A DNA stretch of 64,000 nt from Gibbsiella quercinecans (lineage in GTDB: Bacteria; Pseudomonadota; Gammaproteobacteria; Enterobacterales; Enterobacteriaceae). The notes beneath the pieces were generated by a model. It had not been told where the DNA came from, ran no database searches, and saw nothing but the letters and a program-made list of their open reading frames with translations. The position numbers and the translations under genes were made by a program. Shown piece after piece: positions 39,550 to 48,930 of this stretch. The stretch covers positions 4,092,001-4,156,000 of the forward strand of contig NZ_CP014136.1 in NCBI RefSeq assembly GCF_002291425.1. Direction: 5' to 3'. How positions within the stretch are numbered: the first letter of the stretch is position 1; every line of letters begins with the position of its first letter.

Positions 39550-40200
39550 ATGGAATACTACGGCTACGTGCTGATTAAATTTATTATTGGCTTTGCCATT
39601 GTTATCGCGCACCTGAATTTTTCAGGCAAAACCCAGCTATCGCAAATGACGCCGGTGGATTTTATCGGCAACTTTGTGCTGGGGGGGATTATCGGCGGGG
39701 TTATCTACAGCGATAGCATACCGCTTTATCAATATGTGATTGTGTTGTTCATCGGCGTTCTTCTGATTTCGCTGCTTAATTCTATTAGCAAGCACTGCAA
39801 TTTTTTCCGCTCGGTGACCATTGGCAATCCGCTGCCGATTATCAAGAATGGCCGTTTTATTATGAATAACATTCTTGAGAAGAAAAATAAGATCGACATT
39901 CTCAACGTTTCCTCGCAGTTGCATAGCCAGGGCATTCACGCCTTTCAGGAGATCGTCTATGCGCAGATTGAGCCCAGCGGCCAACTGACGGTGGTGTGTG
40001 ACGGCACCAAAATGCCCTCGGTGATCGTGATGAAAAGCGGCAAGATCAGAACCTACGAACTGGAAGAAATTGAGAAAAGCGAAGAGTGGCTGCATAAACA
40101 ATTACAGGATCGCCAGTTAAACCAGGAAGATATTTTTCTTGCCGAATTCTGGGATGGCAAAATTGTGTTTATCCTCAATGACGGGACTATCGTCAGATAA
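39550..40200 (+). CDS. YetF/YcaP-like DUF421 inner-membrane protein
   Basis: 216 residues from the ATG at 39550 (MEYYGYVLIKFIIGFAIVIA), with GGGAG 12 bases upstream. An earlier in-frame ATG lacks support. Three membrane helices (about 7-27, 40-58, 62-83) are followed by a cytosolic YetF-type domain: NPLPIIKNGRFIMNNILEKK, then LHSQGIHAFQEIVYAQIEPSGQLTV. The family includes E. coli YcaP and Bacillus YetF and is linked to membrane or spore germination roles, with no established reaction. Its predicted terminator has been split by the IS481 insertion downstream. Confidence 0.8.
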   Translation: MEYYGYVLIKFIIGFAIVIAHLNFSGKTQLSQMTPVDFIGNFVLGGIIGGVIYSDSIPLYQYVIVLFIGVLLISLLNSISKHCNFFRSVTIGNPLPIIKNGRFIMNNILEKKNKIDILNVSSQLHSQGIHAFQEIVYAQIEPSGQLTVVCDGTKMPSVIVMKSGKIRTYELEEIEKSEEWLHKQLQDRQLNQEDIFLAEFWDGKIVFILNDGTIVR

Positions 40201-40252
40201 CGTGCTGCAACGCCTTGCCGCTATGGCAACGGAAAGATAAGGGGCCGCGGTT

Positions 40253-41553
40253 TGTATGAACCGGGCACATGGGTAACACTTTACACCGGGCACATGGGTA
40301 ACAGGTTATAACTGGCACAGTTAACGAGATAGGGAGGTTTACTGTGCCTTGGCCTGAGAGTGTTACCATGCAACGTTTGCAATTTGTCACCGCTTGTCTG
40401 AAGGGCGATACTTCTGTCGCTGAGCTATGCCGCCGTTTCAACATTAGTCGCAAAACTGGCTATAAGTGGCTGTCCCGATTTTCTCCTGATGATATTTCCT
40501 CTCTTTCTGACCATTCCCGAGCTCGCCATCATCAACTTTCCACACCGCTGCCAACGGTGGAATTGCTTCTTGAGAAGAAACAGCAGCACCCTACATGGGG
40601 CCCGGAAAAGATAAGACAATTACTTTTGAATATGGATGTTTCGGATGTGCCCGCTGCCAGTACTATTGGGGGCATATTTAAGGTCCATGGCCTGACAAAA
40701 AAACGTAATCGATTGAAATACAAACCCAAACGGTCTTATGTGCTCCATAAGATAAACCAGCCAAATGATGTCTGGAGCGCGGATTTCAAAGGCAAGTTCA
40801 CCCATACAACCGGACGTTGGTGTCATCCTTTCACACTGACGGATAACTACAGCAGAATGGTACTTGCCTGTGATGCCACGTATTTACCCGATGGGAAATT
40901 TGTCATTCCCTGCCTCGAGCGAGTCTTCCACGAATGTGGTTTGCCCCAGGTTCTACGCACCGATAACGGTCCACCTTTTGCCGGTGCCGGGCTGTGGGGA
41001 TTAAGCCAGATGTCTATCTGGCTAATCAAATGTGGTGTTACTCCCGAGCGAATTCGCCCAGGGAAACCGACAGAGAATGGACGTCATGAAAGAATGCACA
41101 GAACAATGAAAGAGGGAATGAAACAGTGTCATAAATTTGCCTCTCTGGAGGAACAACAGACATGGCTAAACACATGGAGAAAAGAATTTAATGAAGTTCG
41201 GCCACATAAGGCTCTGGGAGGAAAAACGCCCCAATCAGTCTGGTGTCCTTCCCCCCGGATTTATACTGGGGCACAAAAGGAGATGCCGGTACCAAAGGGG
41301 GCGAAGTTACTGCGTGTGGAAGTGAAAGGTGATTTATGGTTCAACGGCCGACGAATCTTCCTATCGGAGGCCCTCAGGTATGAATGGGTGTGGATGAAAG
41401 AAGTTGATGATGACACGGACGAAATAGGGTTCGGGGAGTTGGTATTGGCCCGGTACGATAGACAGAACCATCGTATAATCCGGGCTGATTAAAGAATAAA
41501 TGCGTTACCTATGAGGCTGGTCAGATCTGTAACCTATGTGCCCGGTTCATACA
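40253..41553 (+). mobile_element. Complete IS481-family insertion sequence
   Basis: About 1.3 kb. The left terminus TGTATGAACCGGGCACATGG and the right terminus (reverse complement TGTATGAACCGGGCACATAG) are inverted repeats. The four bases GGTT occur directly outside both ends (40249-40252 and 41554-41557), consistent with a target duplication. One transposase gene fills the element. The left end carries an extra 25-base segment that repeats CCGGGCACATGGGTAACA, absent from the remnant at 37678. Confidence 0.9.
40344..41492 (+). CDS. IS481-family DDE transposase
   Basis: 382 residues starting at GTG, six bases after AGGGAGG. N-terminal helix-turn-helix (SVAELCRRFNISRKTGYKWLSRF), a second HTH-like segment, then the rve catalytic core. 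The acidic residues are in VWSADFKGKF, VLRTDNGPPFA and RPGKPTENGRHERMHRTMKE. The C-terminal part has FNEVRPHKALGGKTP. The frame is intact, so the element may still be active. Confidence 0.95.
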   Translation: MPWPESVTMQRLQFVTACLKGDTSVAELCRRFNISRKTGYKWLSRFSPDDISSLSDHSRARHHQLSTPLPTVELLLEKKQQHPTWGPEKIRQLLLNMDVSDVPAASTIGGIFKVHGLTKKRNRLKYKPKRSYVLHKINQPNDVWSADFKGKFTHTTGRWCHPFTLTDNYSRMVLACDATYLPDGKFVIPCLERVFHECGLPQVLRTDNGPPFAGAGLWGLSQMSIWLIKCGVTPERIRPGKPTENGRHERMHRTMKEGMKQCHKFASLEEQQTWLNTWRKEFNEVRPHKALGGKTPQSVWCPSPRIYTGAQKEMPVPKGAKLLRVEVKGDLWFNGRRIFLSEALRYEWVWMKEVDDDTDEIGFGELVLARYDRQNHRIIRAD

Positions 41554-41623
41554 GGTTGCGGCCCCTGGCGTTTTTAGCCGCTGCGTGCGATCTGCGGCGG
41601 CTGATATAATACGGCGGCTAACG

Positions 41624-41872
41624 TTAGCTGCGGATTTTGCGGTAAACAAACAGCACCACAATGGCACCAATCACCGCTACGATGAAGCTGCCGAAGTTGA
41701 AGCCGTCAACTTTACCAAAGCCAAAGAAGGTACTGATATAACCACCGACAACGGCACCGATAACCCCCAGCACCACGGTCATAATGAAACCACCCCCGTC
41801 TTTGCCTGGCATAATCCATTTAGCGATAATGCCTGCGATAAGACCAAAAATAATCCAGGAAATAATACCCAT
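41624..41872 (-). CDS. GlsB/YeaQ/YmgE family membrane protein
   Basis: 82 residues, three glycine-rich membrane helices: GIISWIIFGLIAGIIAKWIM, IMTVVLGVIGAVVGGYIS and FIVAVIGAIVVLFVYRK. PGKDGGGF after the first helix is the family hallmark. The start follows AAGGAGAAG. In E. coli and enterococci such proteins are general-stress (RpoS or GlsB) proteins; no reaction is known and the older 'transglycosylase-associated' label is unsupported. It is upstream-facing toward the IS481 element, whose insertion also removed its downstream hairpin. Confidence 0.9.
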   Translation of the reverse strand: MGIISWIIFGLIAGIIAKWIMPGKDGGGFIMTVVLGVIGAVVGGYISTFFGFGKVDGFNFGSFIVAVIGAIVVLFVYRKIRS

Positions 41873-41981
41873 TTAACTTCTCCTTGCCGTGAAATACTGA
41901 CATACCCGCTATTTACCAACCGCGGAGTTTCGCCGTTCACCCCCCACATCAGGAGTGTGGCTTATACCCGCAGCCGAAAAC

Positions 41982-42503
41982 TTATTGGGCTGCGCTATTC
42001 TGCGTGTTTGCTGGTGCCTCTGTCGATGGCGTTGTGTCATTTTGCCCATCTTCAGTTTTTTTCTCGATACTGTTTTTAATCTGTTCCGTTTTGGCTTTCG
42101 CCTGTTCAGTCAGGTTATTGGCGCCGCTGATAGCATCATTTTTGATGGTTTTTGCCTGTTCAACCAACGCCTGGCTTTGTTGGCTGGCATCGGTTTTGAT
42201 GGCAGCGGCTTTGGCTTTGGCATCATCGGTGAGCGCATGCGCATGTTTTTCTGCGTCGCTCTGAATGGCGGAAGCCTTATCTTTCAACTGATCGGCCTGA
42301 ACCGCCGCTTGTTTCTTGATTTCTTCCGCTTTCGCTTTTGCACTGTCCGTCAGCTGGTCGGCCTTTTGCTGTGCGGCGTCAGTGATCTGTTCCGCGCTGT
42401 CTTTGGCTTTATCCAGGTTGGCGTCCACTTTGGAAGCATCGTCACAGCCTGCGACCAACAGACCGATAACCGAAGCCAGCAATACTTTATTCCATGAATT
42501 CAT
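41982..42503 (-). CDS. Lipoprotein with alanine/lysine-rich helical repeats
   Basis: 173 residues from the ATG complementing 42501-42503 (MNSWNKVLLASVIGLLVAGC), with AAGGA upstream. The lipobox LVAG-C places the lipidated cysteine at 20. The mature part is a long amphipathic helix with loosely repeated 11-residue-like units rich in A, K, D and Q (QKADQLTDSAKAKAEEIKKQ), like late-embryogenesis-abundant or apolipoprotein proteins. The tail is polar (TPSTEAPANTQNSAAQ). I recognise no named gene. Together with the YeaQ-type neighbour it suggests an envelope-stress role, which is inference. Confidence 0.8.
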   Translation of the reverse strand: MNSWNKVLLASVIGLLVAGCDDASKVDANLDKAKDSAEQITDAAQQKADQLTDSAKAKAEEIKKQAAVQADQLKDKASAIQSDAEKHAHALTDDAKAKAAAIKTDASQQSQALVEQAKTIKNDAISGANNLTEQAKAKTEQIKNSIEKKTEDGQNDTTPSTEAPANTQNSAAQ

Positions 42504-42740
42504 TCTTAAAATCCTTGCAGTAACCTTGATGATGATCATTGCTTCTTGCTTTTCCATACTAGGACAAATTCGTGACAAAATACAAATTCCCGCAATAAAA
42601 GGTTTCCCTTTGGGGGGATTTTTGTCCTGGCTTGCATGTTTTGGCTACTATTCCACCATAAAATCCTGCCGGTTCATTTGCCGGCGCATTCTGTGATAAA
42701 CTGGCGGCGTTTTCCTGCCAGTTTTGGTTGAGGTGCTTCT

Positions 42741-43442
42741 CTGAATACGCCGGCACAGCTTTCACTGCCACTTTATCTGCCCGATGATGAAACTTTCGCC
42801 AGTTTTTATCCGGGTGAGAACCCATCCCTATTAGCTGCGATCCAGTCCGCCGTCCGCCAGGAGCATGGCAGTTATATTTATTTCTGGTCGCGTGAGGGCG
42901 GGGGGCGTAGCCATTTGCTGCATGCGGCCTGTGCGGAATTGTCGCAGCGCGGTGAAGCGGTGGGCTATGTGCCGCTGGATAAGCGCGCCTATTTCGTGCC
43001 TGAAGTGTTAGACGGCATGGAGCAGTTGGCGCTGGTGTGCATCGATAATATCGAATGCATCGCCGGCGACGAAGAGTGGGAAATGGCGATTTTCAACCTC
43101 TACAACCGCATTCTGGAAACCGGGCGCACACGCTTGTTTATCACCGGCGATCGCCCGCCGCGCCAGCTTAATCTGCACCTGCCCGATCTGGCCTCGCGCC
43201 TTGACTGGGGGCAAATCTACAAGCTTCAGCCGCTGTCCGACGACGAAAAGCTACAGGCGCTGCAACTGCGTTCCAAACTGCGTGGTTTTGAACTTCCGGA
43301 GGACGTGGGGCGCTTTTTGCTGAAGCGGCTGGATCGTGAAATGCGCACGCTGTTCATGACGCTGGATCAGCTCGATCGCGCATCAATCACCGCCCAGCGC
43401 AAGCTGACCATTCCATTTGTGAAAGAGATCCTGGGGTTATAA
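42741..43442 (+). CDS. hda: DnaA inactivator Hda, CTG start
   Basis: 233 residues, equal to E. coli Hda, when begun at CTG 42741-42743, six bases after GAGGTG. The next ATG-type start would remove the first 58 residues, including the beta-clamp-binding motif QLSLPL near residue 5. The AAA+ domain has a Walker A-like loop [13 protein letters not shown], Walker [13 protein letters not shown], sensor region [13 protein letters not shown] and the arginine-finger area [14 protein letters not shown]. It promotes DnaA-ATP hydrolysis on the replication clamp, limiting re-initiation. E. coli hda is also reported to use CUG. Confidence 0.93.
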   Translation: MNTPAQLSLPLYLPDDETFASFYPGENPSLLAAIQSAVRQEHGSYIYFWSREGGGRSHLLHAACAELSQRGEAVGYVPLDKRAYFVPEVLDGMEQLALVCIDNIECIAGDEEWEMAIFNLYNRILETGRTRLFITGDRPPRQLNLHLPDLASRLDWGQIYKLQPLSDDEKLQALQLRSKLRGFELPEDVGRFLLKRLDREMRTLFMTLDQLDRASITAQRKLTIPFVKEILGL

Positions 43443-43481
43443 CGCTGGAAAATCCGGGCCTGCGGGCGCAGGCCCCATGCC

Positions 43482-43838
43482 TTAGAGAATCTCCAGTACC
43501 TGCTCCGGCGGGCGACCGATGCGGGCCTGCTTGCCTTTGACCACGATCGGGCGTTCAATCAGCTTCGGGTTTTCCACCATCGCCTGCAGCAACTGTGCTT
43601 CACTTAAGCTCTCATCCGCCAACCCCAGCGTTTTGTATTCCTCTTCCTTCTTACGCATCAGCTCGCGTGCTGAATGCATCCCCAAAGCCTGCAACAGCGT
43701 TTTCAACTCAGCCACAGACGGCGGGGTATCAAGGTAGCGCACGACGTGGGGGGCAATGCCGCGCTGTTCCAGTAATCCCAGGGTTTCACGGCTTTTGGAA
43801 CAGCGTGGGTTGTGGTAAATGGTGACGGTGTTATTCAT
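43482..43838 (-). CDS. yfgD: ArsC-family protein YfgD
   Basis: 118 residues from the ATG at 43838 (MNNTVTIYHNPRCSKSRETL). Thioredoxin-like ArsC fold with the N-terminal cysteine in NPRCSKSR and the later arginines in NPKLIERPIVVKGKQARIGRP. This is the glutaredoxin-dependent arsenate reductase pattern, though YfgD itself has no proven arsenate activity and no ars genes are near. It lies just beyond bepA on the same strand, an order shared with E. coli. Confidence 0.92.
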   Translation of the reverse strand: MNNTVTIYHNPRCSKSRETLGLLEQRGIAPHVVRYLDTPPSVAELKTLLQALGMHSARELMRKKEEEYKTLGLADESLSEAQLLQAMVENPKLIERPIVVKGKQARIGRPPEQVLEIL

Positions 43839-43861
43839 CTGATAATCATTCCTTGTATAAA

Positions 43862-45331
43862 TCAACTGCGCTGGTATTGGCGGAAGCGCTGCTGCAATTG
43901 GCGCAGTTGGTCAATGCGGGCATCGTAGCGCGCCTGTTTCAGGCTGCCGAGTTTTTCCAGCGAGCTGGCGTTGCTGAGCAGGCCGATGGCCTGATCCAGT
44001 TTACCGGTCAGCGCCAGGCTTTCGGCGCGGGCGGAAAGTTCCTCATCGCGCAGCCCCTGCGCGGCGCTGGCCTGCGCCAGCAGATCCCAACCGTTCGGAT
44101 CGTCCGGGTGGTTGAAGGTATAGCGGTTGAGGATCCGCGAAGCCTGTGCTGGCTGGTTGCCTTCCACGTAGGCGTTGGCCAGGTTGAGCAGCAGCACGGG
44201 GTTGTTGCTCTGGGCAGCATTGGCGTTTTGCAGGCGGGCGATGGCCTGTGCGGCGCGTTTCTGGCCTAAATCGATATCGGTGAGCAGATCAAGGTACCAG
44301 ACGTTTTTCGGATCCTGTGCCAACAGCGGCTGGATAATCGCGCGCGCATTGTCGTATTTCTTCGCGGTGTAGAACAGAATGGCGCGGCCATATTTGGCGG
44401 CATTTTGCTGGCGCACGTTGCCCTGGCTGTAAGTGGTGAGCAAATCTTCCGTCAGGCCGTAACCTTCGGCGCTGTACATCCCCATGGCGCGGACTTTGGC
44501 CATGTAGTAATCCTGCGTGGATTGAACCAGATGGCGCGGCATCTGGTTGGCGCGGTTGCGCGCGTCGGAAAGCCGGCTGTCCGGCAGTGGGTGGGTCAGC
44601 AGCATCTCCGGGGGCTTGGAGGCGTAGCGCGATTGATCGGAAAGCTTTTGCAGGAAGTCGGGCATTGCCTGCGGATCAAACCCGGCGCGCTCTAGCACCT
44701 GCAGGCCGATGCGGTCGGCTTCCTGTTCGTTGGCCTGGGTAAAACTGATGATCCCTTGCTGGGTACCGGCGATGGTGCCGCTGAGCGCCGCCATGCCGGC
44801 CGCCGGGTTGGCCATCGCCAGCAAAATGGAGCCGAGTGCGCCAACCCAGGTCAGCGGGGCATTGCGCTGTTGATCTTCCATGGCGCGCGCCAGGTGGCGC
44901 TGGGTCACGTGCGAGATTTCGTGCGCCAACACCGAGGCCAGCTGGCTTTCATTGTCGGTAACCCGCAGCAGGGCGGAGTGCAACACCACGTTGCCGCCGA
45001 AGAAGGCAAAGGCGTTGATTTCATCATTGCGCACCAGATAAAAATGGAACGGGGTGCGCACAGAATAGGCGCTGGCCACCAGGCGGTTGCCCAGTTGGTT
45101 GATGTACTGCAGCAGTAACGGATCGTTGATCAGCGGCGCGCTGGCGCGTAACTGCCGCACGTAAAAATCGCCCATCGCCAGCTCTTGCCCGATGCTGAGG
45201 GTGCTACCGGCTGTGGTGCCCATGTCCGGCAATTGATCCGGCGCCTGGGCATTTGCCGGCGCGAGCGCGCTGGTGCTGGCGGCGCCCAGCAACAGTACTG
45301 CGATCGCTGTTTTGGTCAACCGGGTGATCAT
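43862..45331 (-). CDS. bepA: Periplasmic metalloprotease/chaperone BepA
   Basis: 489 residues with a signal peptide ending near [10 protein letters not shown]48 zinc protease domain: H137-E138-x-x-H141 ([12 protein letters not shown]) and the third ligand in [19 protein letters not shown] carries the histidine that in E. coli acts as an autoinhibitory switch. Four or more TPR repeats form the C-terminal half (about 310-480). BepA assists LptD maturation and degrades stalled outer-membrane proteins at the BAM complex. Confidence 0.96.
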   Translation of the reverse strand: MITRLTKTAIAVLLLGAASTSALAPANAQAPDQLPDMGTTAGSTLSIGQELAMGDFYVRQLRASAPLINDPLLLQYINQLGNRLVASAYSVRTPFHFYLVRNDEINAFAFFGGNVVLHSALLRVTDNESQLASVLAHEISHVTQRHLARAMEDQQRNAPLTWVGALGSILLAMANPAAGMAALSGTIAGTQQGIISFTQANEQEADRIGLQVLERAGFDPQAMPDFLQKLSDQSRYASKPPEMLLTHPLPDSRLSDARNRANQMPRHLVQSTQDYYMAKVRAMGMYSAEGYGLTEDLLTTYSQGNVRQQNAAKYGRAILFYTAKKYDNARAIIQPLLAQDPKNVWYLDLLTDIDLGQKRAAQAIARLQNANAAQSNNPVLLLNLANAYVEGNQPAQASRILNRYTFNHPDDPNGWDLLAQASAAQGLRDEELSARAESLALTGKLDQAIGLLSNASSLEKLGSLKQARYDARIDQLRQLQQRFRQYQRS

Positions 45332-45666
45332 AGTTTGGGATATCCTTCGTTATGCCGTGTGCAAACGTTCTGCCTGCATGCCAGGGCTTTATTATCAAAA
45401 GCCTGTTTTGCCGACAGATAGCGGCGTAGTGCCTTCACATCATAGCCAGCCGTGGGCCACAATGAAATGTTTACCCCGGCTTTTCATTCCACAATGTGCG
45501 GCGGGGCACTGGGCCCGGCCAATCCACGCGGCGCGCGGCTTTTTGCCAGGGTCTTGATTCTTTACGTTACATCCGCCCGGCGGCGGGGGATAATCTGTCT
45601 GGCATGATGCACCGCGCAGGCCGCCCGCCTGCCCCTCTTACCGACGTTCTCAAGGAGCACTCTCTG
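45332..45666. other. Intergenic region between bepA and perM
   Basis: About 335 bases between divergent genes. An open frame extends upstream of perM, but its residues do not resemble the family. No terminator, repeat or RNA was recognised. Confidence 0.5.
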
Positions 45667-46740
45667 ATGCTGGAGATGTTACTACAGTGGTATCGCCGCC
45701 GTTTTACCGATCCACAGGCCATTGCGCTATTGGTGATTTTACTGGCCGGGTTTTGCATCCTCTATTTTCTGCACGGCATCCTGACACCGCTGCTGGTGGC
45801 CATTGTGCTGGCCTATCTGTTGGAGTGGCCGACCGCGCGCCTGCAGCGCCTGGGGTGTTCGCGCACCTGGGCTGCCAGTATGGTGCTGATTGTGTTCGGC
45901 GGTGTTGTGATGTTGCTGGTGTTTGTGGTGGCGCCCACTGCCTGGCAGCAGGGCATCAACCTGATGGGCGATATGCCCGGCATGCTTAACCAGTTCTACC
46001 ACTATGCCGCCACGCTGCCCAAACGCTACCCGGCGTTGATGGATGCCGGCATTATCGACATGATGGCCGAGAATTTGCGCACCCGCCTGTCAGGCATGGG
46101 CGAATCGGTGGTGAAGTTCTCCCTGGCTTCGCTGGTGGGGCTGTTGGCGTTGGCTATCTACCTGGTGCTGGTGCCGCTGATGGTGTTCTTCCTGCTGAAA
46201 GACAAAGAGCAGATGATCAACGCCGTGCGCCGCGTGCTGCCGCGCAACCGTGGCCTGGCGGGCCAGGTGTGGGTAGAGATGAACCAGCAGATCACCAACT
46301 ATATTCGCGGCAAGGTGCTGGAAATGGTGATCGTTGGCGTGGCCACTTATCTGGTGTTCGTGATCCTGGACATGCGCTATTCGCTGCTGCTGGCGGTGCT
46401 GGTGGGTATTTCGGTGCTGATCCCTTACGTGGGGGCGGTGCTGGTTACCATTCCGGTTGTGGTGGTGGCGATGTTCCAGTGGGGCGTCGGGCCGGACTTC
46501 TGGACGCTGATTGTCGCCTACCTGGTGGTGCAGGGGCTGGACGGCAACCTGCTGGTGCCGATTTTATTCTCCGAGGCGGTCAACCTGCACCCGCTGGTGA
46601 TTATTATGTCGGTGATCGTGTTCGGCGGGCTATGGGGGTTCTGGGGCGTGTTTTTCGCTATCCCGCTGGCCACGTTGGTGAAGGCGGTGATCCATGCCTG
46701 GCCGGACGATATGCTGGTGGATATGCAGGCTGATAAGTAA
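45667..46740 (+). CDS. perM: AI-2E family permease PerM
   Basis: 357 residues from the ATG at 45667 (MLEMLLQWYRRRFTDPQAIAL), ten bases after AAGGAG. About eight membrane helices; the family block VPLMVFFLLKDKEQMINAVRRVLPRNRGLAGQVW and the C-terminal VNLHPLVIIMSVIVFGGLWGFWGVFFAIPLATLVKA are conserved with E. coli. The family includes autoinducer-2 exporter TqsA and Na+/H+ antiporters, and PerM's own cargo is not established. Divergent from bepA. Confidence 0.93.
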   Translation: MLEMLLQWYRRRFTDPQAIALLVILLAGFCILYFLHGILTPLLVAIVLAYLLEWPTARLQRLGCSRTWAASMVLIVFGGVVMLLVFVVAPTAWQQGINLMGDMPGMLNQFYHYAATLPKRYPALMDAGIIDMMAENLRTRLSGMGESVVKFSLASLVGLLALAIYLVLVPLMVFFLLKDKEQMINAVRRVLPRNRGLAGQVWVEMNQQITNYIRGKVLEMVIVGVATYLVFVILDMRYSLLLAVLVGISVLIPYVGAVLVTIPVVVVAMFQWGVGPDFWTLIVAYLVVQGLDGNLLVPILFSEAVNLHPLVIIMSVIVFGGLWGFWGVFFAIPLATLVKAVIHAWPDDMLVDMQADK

Positions 46741-46788
46741 GGCGATGGCGCAAGCGCAGCGGCTGCTGCGCTTGCGAAATATCAGGGT

Positions 46789-47253
46789 TTACTGCTGCAG
46801 GTAGTTCAGGACGACATCGTGATGGTTGGTGGTTTTGAAATCGTCAAACACTTTCTCGATCTTGCCGTTGGTGCCAATCAGGAAACTGATGCGGTGAATG
46901 CCATCATAGGTTTTCCCCATAAAGGTTTTTTCACCCCACACGCCAAACTGCTCGGCTACCTGATGGTTTTCATCCGATAGCAGCGTAAAGTTAAGCAGTT
47001 CTTTTTCGGCAAAACGCGACAGCTTTTCGGGTTTATCGGTGCTGATGCCGAGGACTTCAACACCGGCCTTTTTCAGATCGTCCATGTTGTCCCGCAGGCC
47101 GCAGGCTTGAACGGTGCAGCCTGGCGTCATCGCCTTGGGGTAAAAGTAGACCAGTACTCGTTGTCCCTGGAAGTCGGCCAAATTAATTTCCTCGCCATCC
47201 TGATCGGGTAAACTAAATTTTGGCGCTATATCACCGGCTTTCAATGGGCTCAT
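46789..47253 (-). CDS. bcp: Thiol peroxidase Bcp (peroxiredoxin Q)
   Basis: 154 residues from the ATG at 47253 (MSPLKAGDIAPKFSLPDQDG); a GTG one codon earlier is also possible. Peroxidatic C46 and resolving C51 lie in AMTPGCTVQACGLRD. Reduces hydrogen and organic peroxides with thioredoxin. The start follows gcvR by two bases and shares its GGAGAG, as in E. coli gcvR-bcp. Confidence 0.97.
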   Translation of the reverse strand: MSPLKAGDIAPKFSLPDQDGEEINLADFQGQRVLVYFYPKAMTPGCTVQACGLRDNMDDLKKAGVEVLGISTDKPEKLSRFAEKELLNFTLLSDENHQVAEQFGVWGEKTFMGKTYDGIHRISFLIGTNGKIEKVFDDFKTTNHHDVVLNYLQQ

Positions 47254-47255
47254 CA

Positions 47256-47828
47256 CTACTCTCCATCTTTCTCATCATGCTGTGGATAGTTCACTATGCT
47301 AATACTGCCTTGTGCATTCAGTTCTGTACATAGGCGATGAAAAGCTTGCTCAATATTTGCGGTATCCGGGTTACCGGCGGGGCTGTGGGCGGTAATCTGG
47401 ATATACAGCTGCGGCGGCAGGTCGCCTTCGGCTGGCTGCGTGCGCGAAACCAGTTCGGCGATGTTCATCTGGCTGGCGTGGAACAGGCCGGTAAAGCGCT
47501 CGATGATGTGCGGCGAGTCTTTGACTTCAACCTGCACCCAGACTGAAGCCGGCATCGGCGGCCTGGCCTGTGCGGTTGTGCGCTTCATCACAATAAGCAG
47601 ATCCAGCTCCGCGCCTTTTTGCGCCAGCGTGGATTCGATCAGCGTAATGGCGTTCCAACTGCCGGAAAGCAGCATGATAAAGGTGAATTCTTCACCCAGC
47701 ATGGCCAGACGACTATCCTCGATATTGCATCCGCAACTGCTGACGTGGCGGGTGATAGTGTTGACGATACCGGGACGGTCTGCACCGAGCGCGGTAATCA
47801 CGAGATAGTGTTCATCTGGCTTAGGCAA
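47256..47828 (-). CDS. gcvR: Glycine cleavage system repressor GcvR, TTG start
   Basis: 190 residues containing two ACT domains (HYLVITALGADRPGIVNTITRHV and VWVQVEVKDSPHIIERFTGLF). It binds GcvA and glycine to turn off gcvTHP rather than binding DNA. No ATG or GTG is in frame upstream of HYLVITALG; the TTG at 47828 lies about nine bases after AGGA and is the likely start. Divergent from dapA and overlapping bcp's ribosome binding site. Confidence 0.93.
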   Translation of the reverse strand: MPKPDEHYLVITALGADRPGIVNTITRHVSSCGCNIEDSRLAMLGEEFTFIMLLSGSWNAITLIESTLAQKGAELDLLIVMKRTTAQARPPMPASVWVQVEVKDSPHIIERFTGLFHASQMNIAELVSRTQPAEGDLPPQLYIQITAHSPAGNPDTANIEQAFHRLCTELNAQGSISIVNYPQHDEKDGE

Positions 47829-47974
47829 AATTGGGGCTTCCTGTCGTGCATTGTGGGTTTCCCATGGTAAACATAAAAAAAACCGCCTGCCAAGCGCTTA
47901 GCGCGCCTTGTTTACTTGCTTTTGGATAGGTAGCAAAAGTACCATGAGTCACCTGTTTGTGGAGGGGATGGCTA

Positions 47975-48865
47975 ATGTTTACGGGAAGTATTGTTGCACT
48001 GGTAACGCCGATGGACGACAAAGGTGCCGTTGATTGTGCGAGCCTAAAAAAACTGATTGATTATCATGTAGCCAGCGGAACCTCGGCTATCGTATCCGTA
48101 GGGACTACCGGCGAGTCTGCAACGCTTGCCCATGATGAGCATGCCGATGTGGTGTTGAGAACGCTGGAGCTGGCCGCCGGCCGCATTCCGGTGATCGCCG
48201 GTACCGGCGCCAACGCCACCGCAGAAGCAATTTCACTGACCCAGCGCTTTGAGGGCACGGGCGTTGTGGGCTGCCTGACGGTCACGCCTTACTACAATAA
48301 GCCGACCCAGGAAGGGCTGTTTCAGCACTTCAAAGCCATTGCGGAAAGCACCGAACTGCCGCAGATTCTCTATAACGTGCCTTCCCGTACCGGCTGCGAC
48401 ATGCTGCCGCCAACGGTAGCGCGCCTGGCCAAACTCAAAAATATTGTTGCGATTAAAGAGGCCACGGGGAACTTAAGCCGCGTTAGTCAGATCCAAGAGC
48501 TGGTTGATGATAAAGACTTCATCCTGCTGAGCGGCGACGACGCCAGCGGTCTGGACTTTATGCAACTGGGCGGCAAAGGGGTTATTTCCGTCACGGCCAA
48601 CGTGGCCGCGCGTGAAATGGCGCAGCTTTGCCGGCTGGCGGCCGAAGGCAACTTAGCCGAGGCGCGCCGTTTGAATCAGCGCTTGATGCCGTTGCATCAG
48701 GATTTGTTTGTAGAAGCAAACCCAATTCCTGTTAAGTGGGCCTGTAAGGCATTGGGTTTGATGGCAACCGATACGATGCGTCTGCCGATGACGCCGTTGA
48801 CCGAAGCTGCCCGTCCGGTAGTGGAGCGTGCGCTGAAAAGCGCCGGTTTGCTATACCCTCATTAA
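47975..48865 (+). CDS. dapA: 4-hydroxy-tetrahydrodipicolinate synthase DapA
   Basis: Condenses aspartate semialdehyde with pyruvate, the first committed step to lysine and diaminopimelate. 296 residues from the ATG at 47975 ([17 protein letters not shown]), eight bases after GGAGGGG. The Schiff-base lysine is K161 in [11 protein letters not shown], with Y133 in [10 protein letters not shown] and R138. Followed by bamC as in E. coli. dapE, later in the same pathway, lies at the end of the window. Confidence 0.98.
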   Translation: MFTGSIVALVTPMDDKGAVDCASLKKLIDYHVASGTSAIVSVGTTGESATLAHDEHADVVLRTLELAAGRIPVIAGTGANATAEAISLTQRFEGTGVVGCLTVTPYYNKPTQEGLFQHFKAIAESTELPQILYNVPSRTGCDMLPPTVARLAKLKNIVAIKEATGNLSRVSQIQELVDDKDFILLSGDDASGLDFMQLGGKGVISVTANVAAREMAQLCRLAAEGNLAEARRLNQRLMPLHQDLFVEANPIPVKWACKALGLMATDTMRLPMTPLTEAARPVVERALKSAGLLYPH

Positions 48866-48930
48866 CGGGGGCCGCAGCCATAGTTGCTGCAGCTTCGCGT
48901 TTATGGGGATATCACTCTTAGGGAGATTTG

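Larger units (their letters stand above)
40241..41576. terminator. Terminator hairpin interrupted by IS481
   Basis: GGGGCCGC (40241-40248) and GCGGCCCC (41558-41565) are perfectly complementary and flank the element. With the insertion and one GGTT copy removed they would form GGGGCCGC-GGTT-GCGGCCCC followed by TGGCGTTTTTA, a classic terminator for the DUF421 gene. At present the two arms are 1.3 kb apart. Confidence 0.7.

Noticed and set aside
45496..45666. Longer N terminus for PerM (57 extra residues)
   Set aside because: The extra residues are arginine- and proline-rich and unrelated to the family; the ATG at 45667 has AAGGAG and matches the E. coli start.
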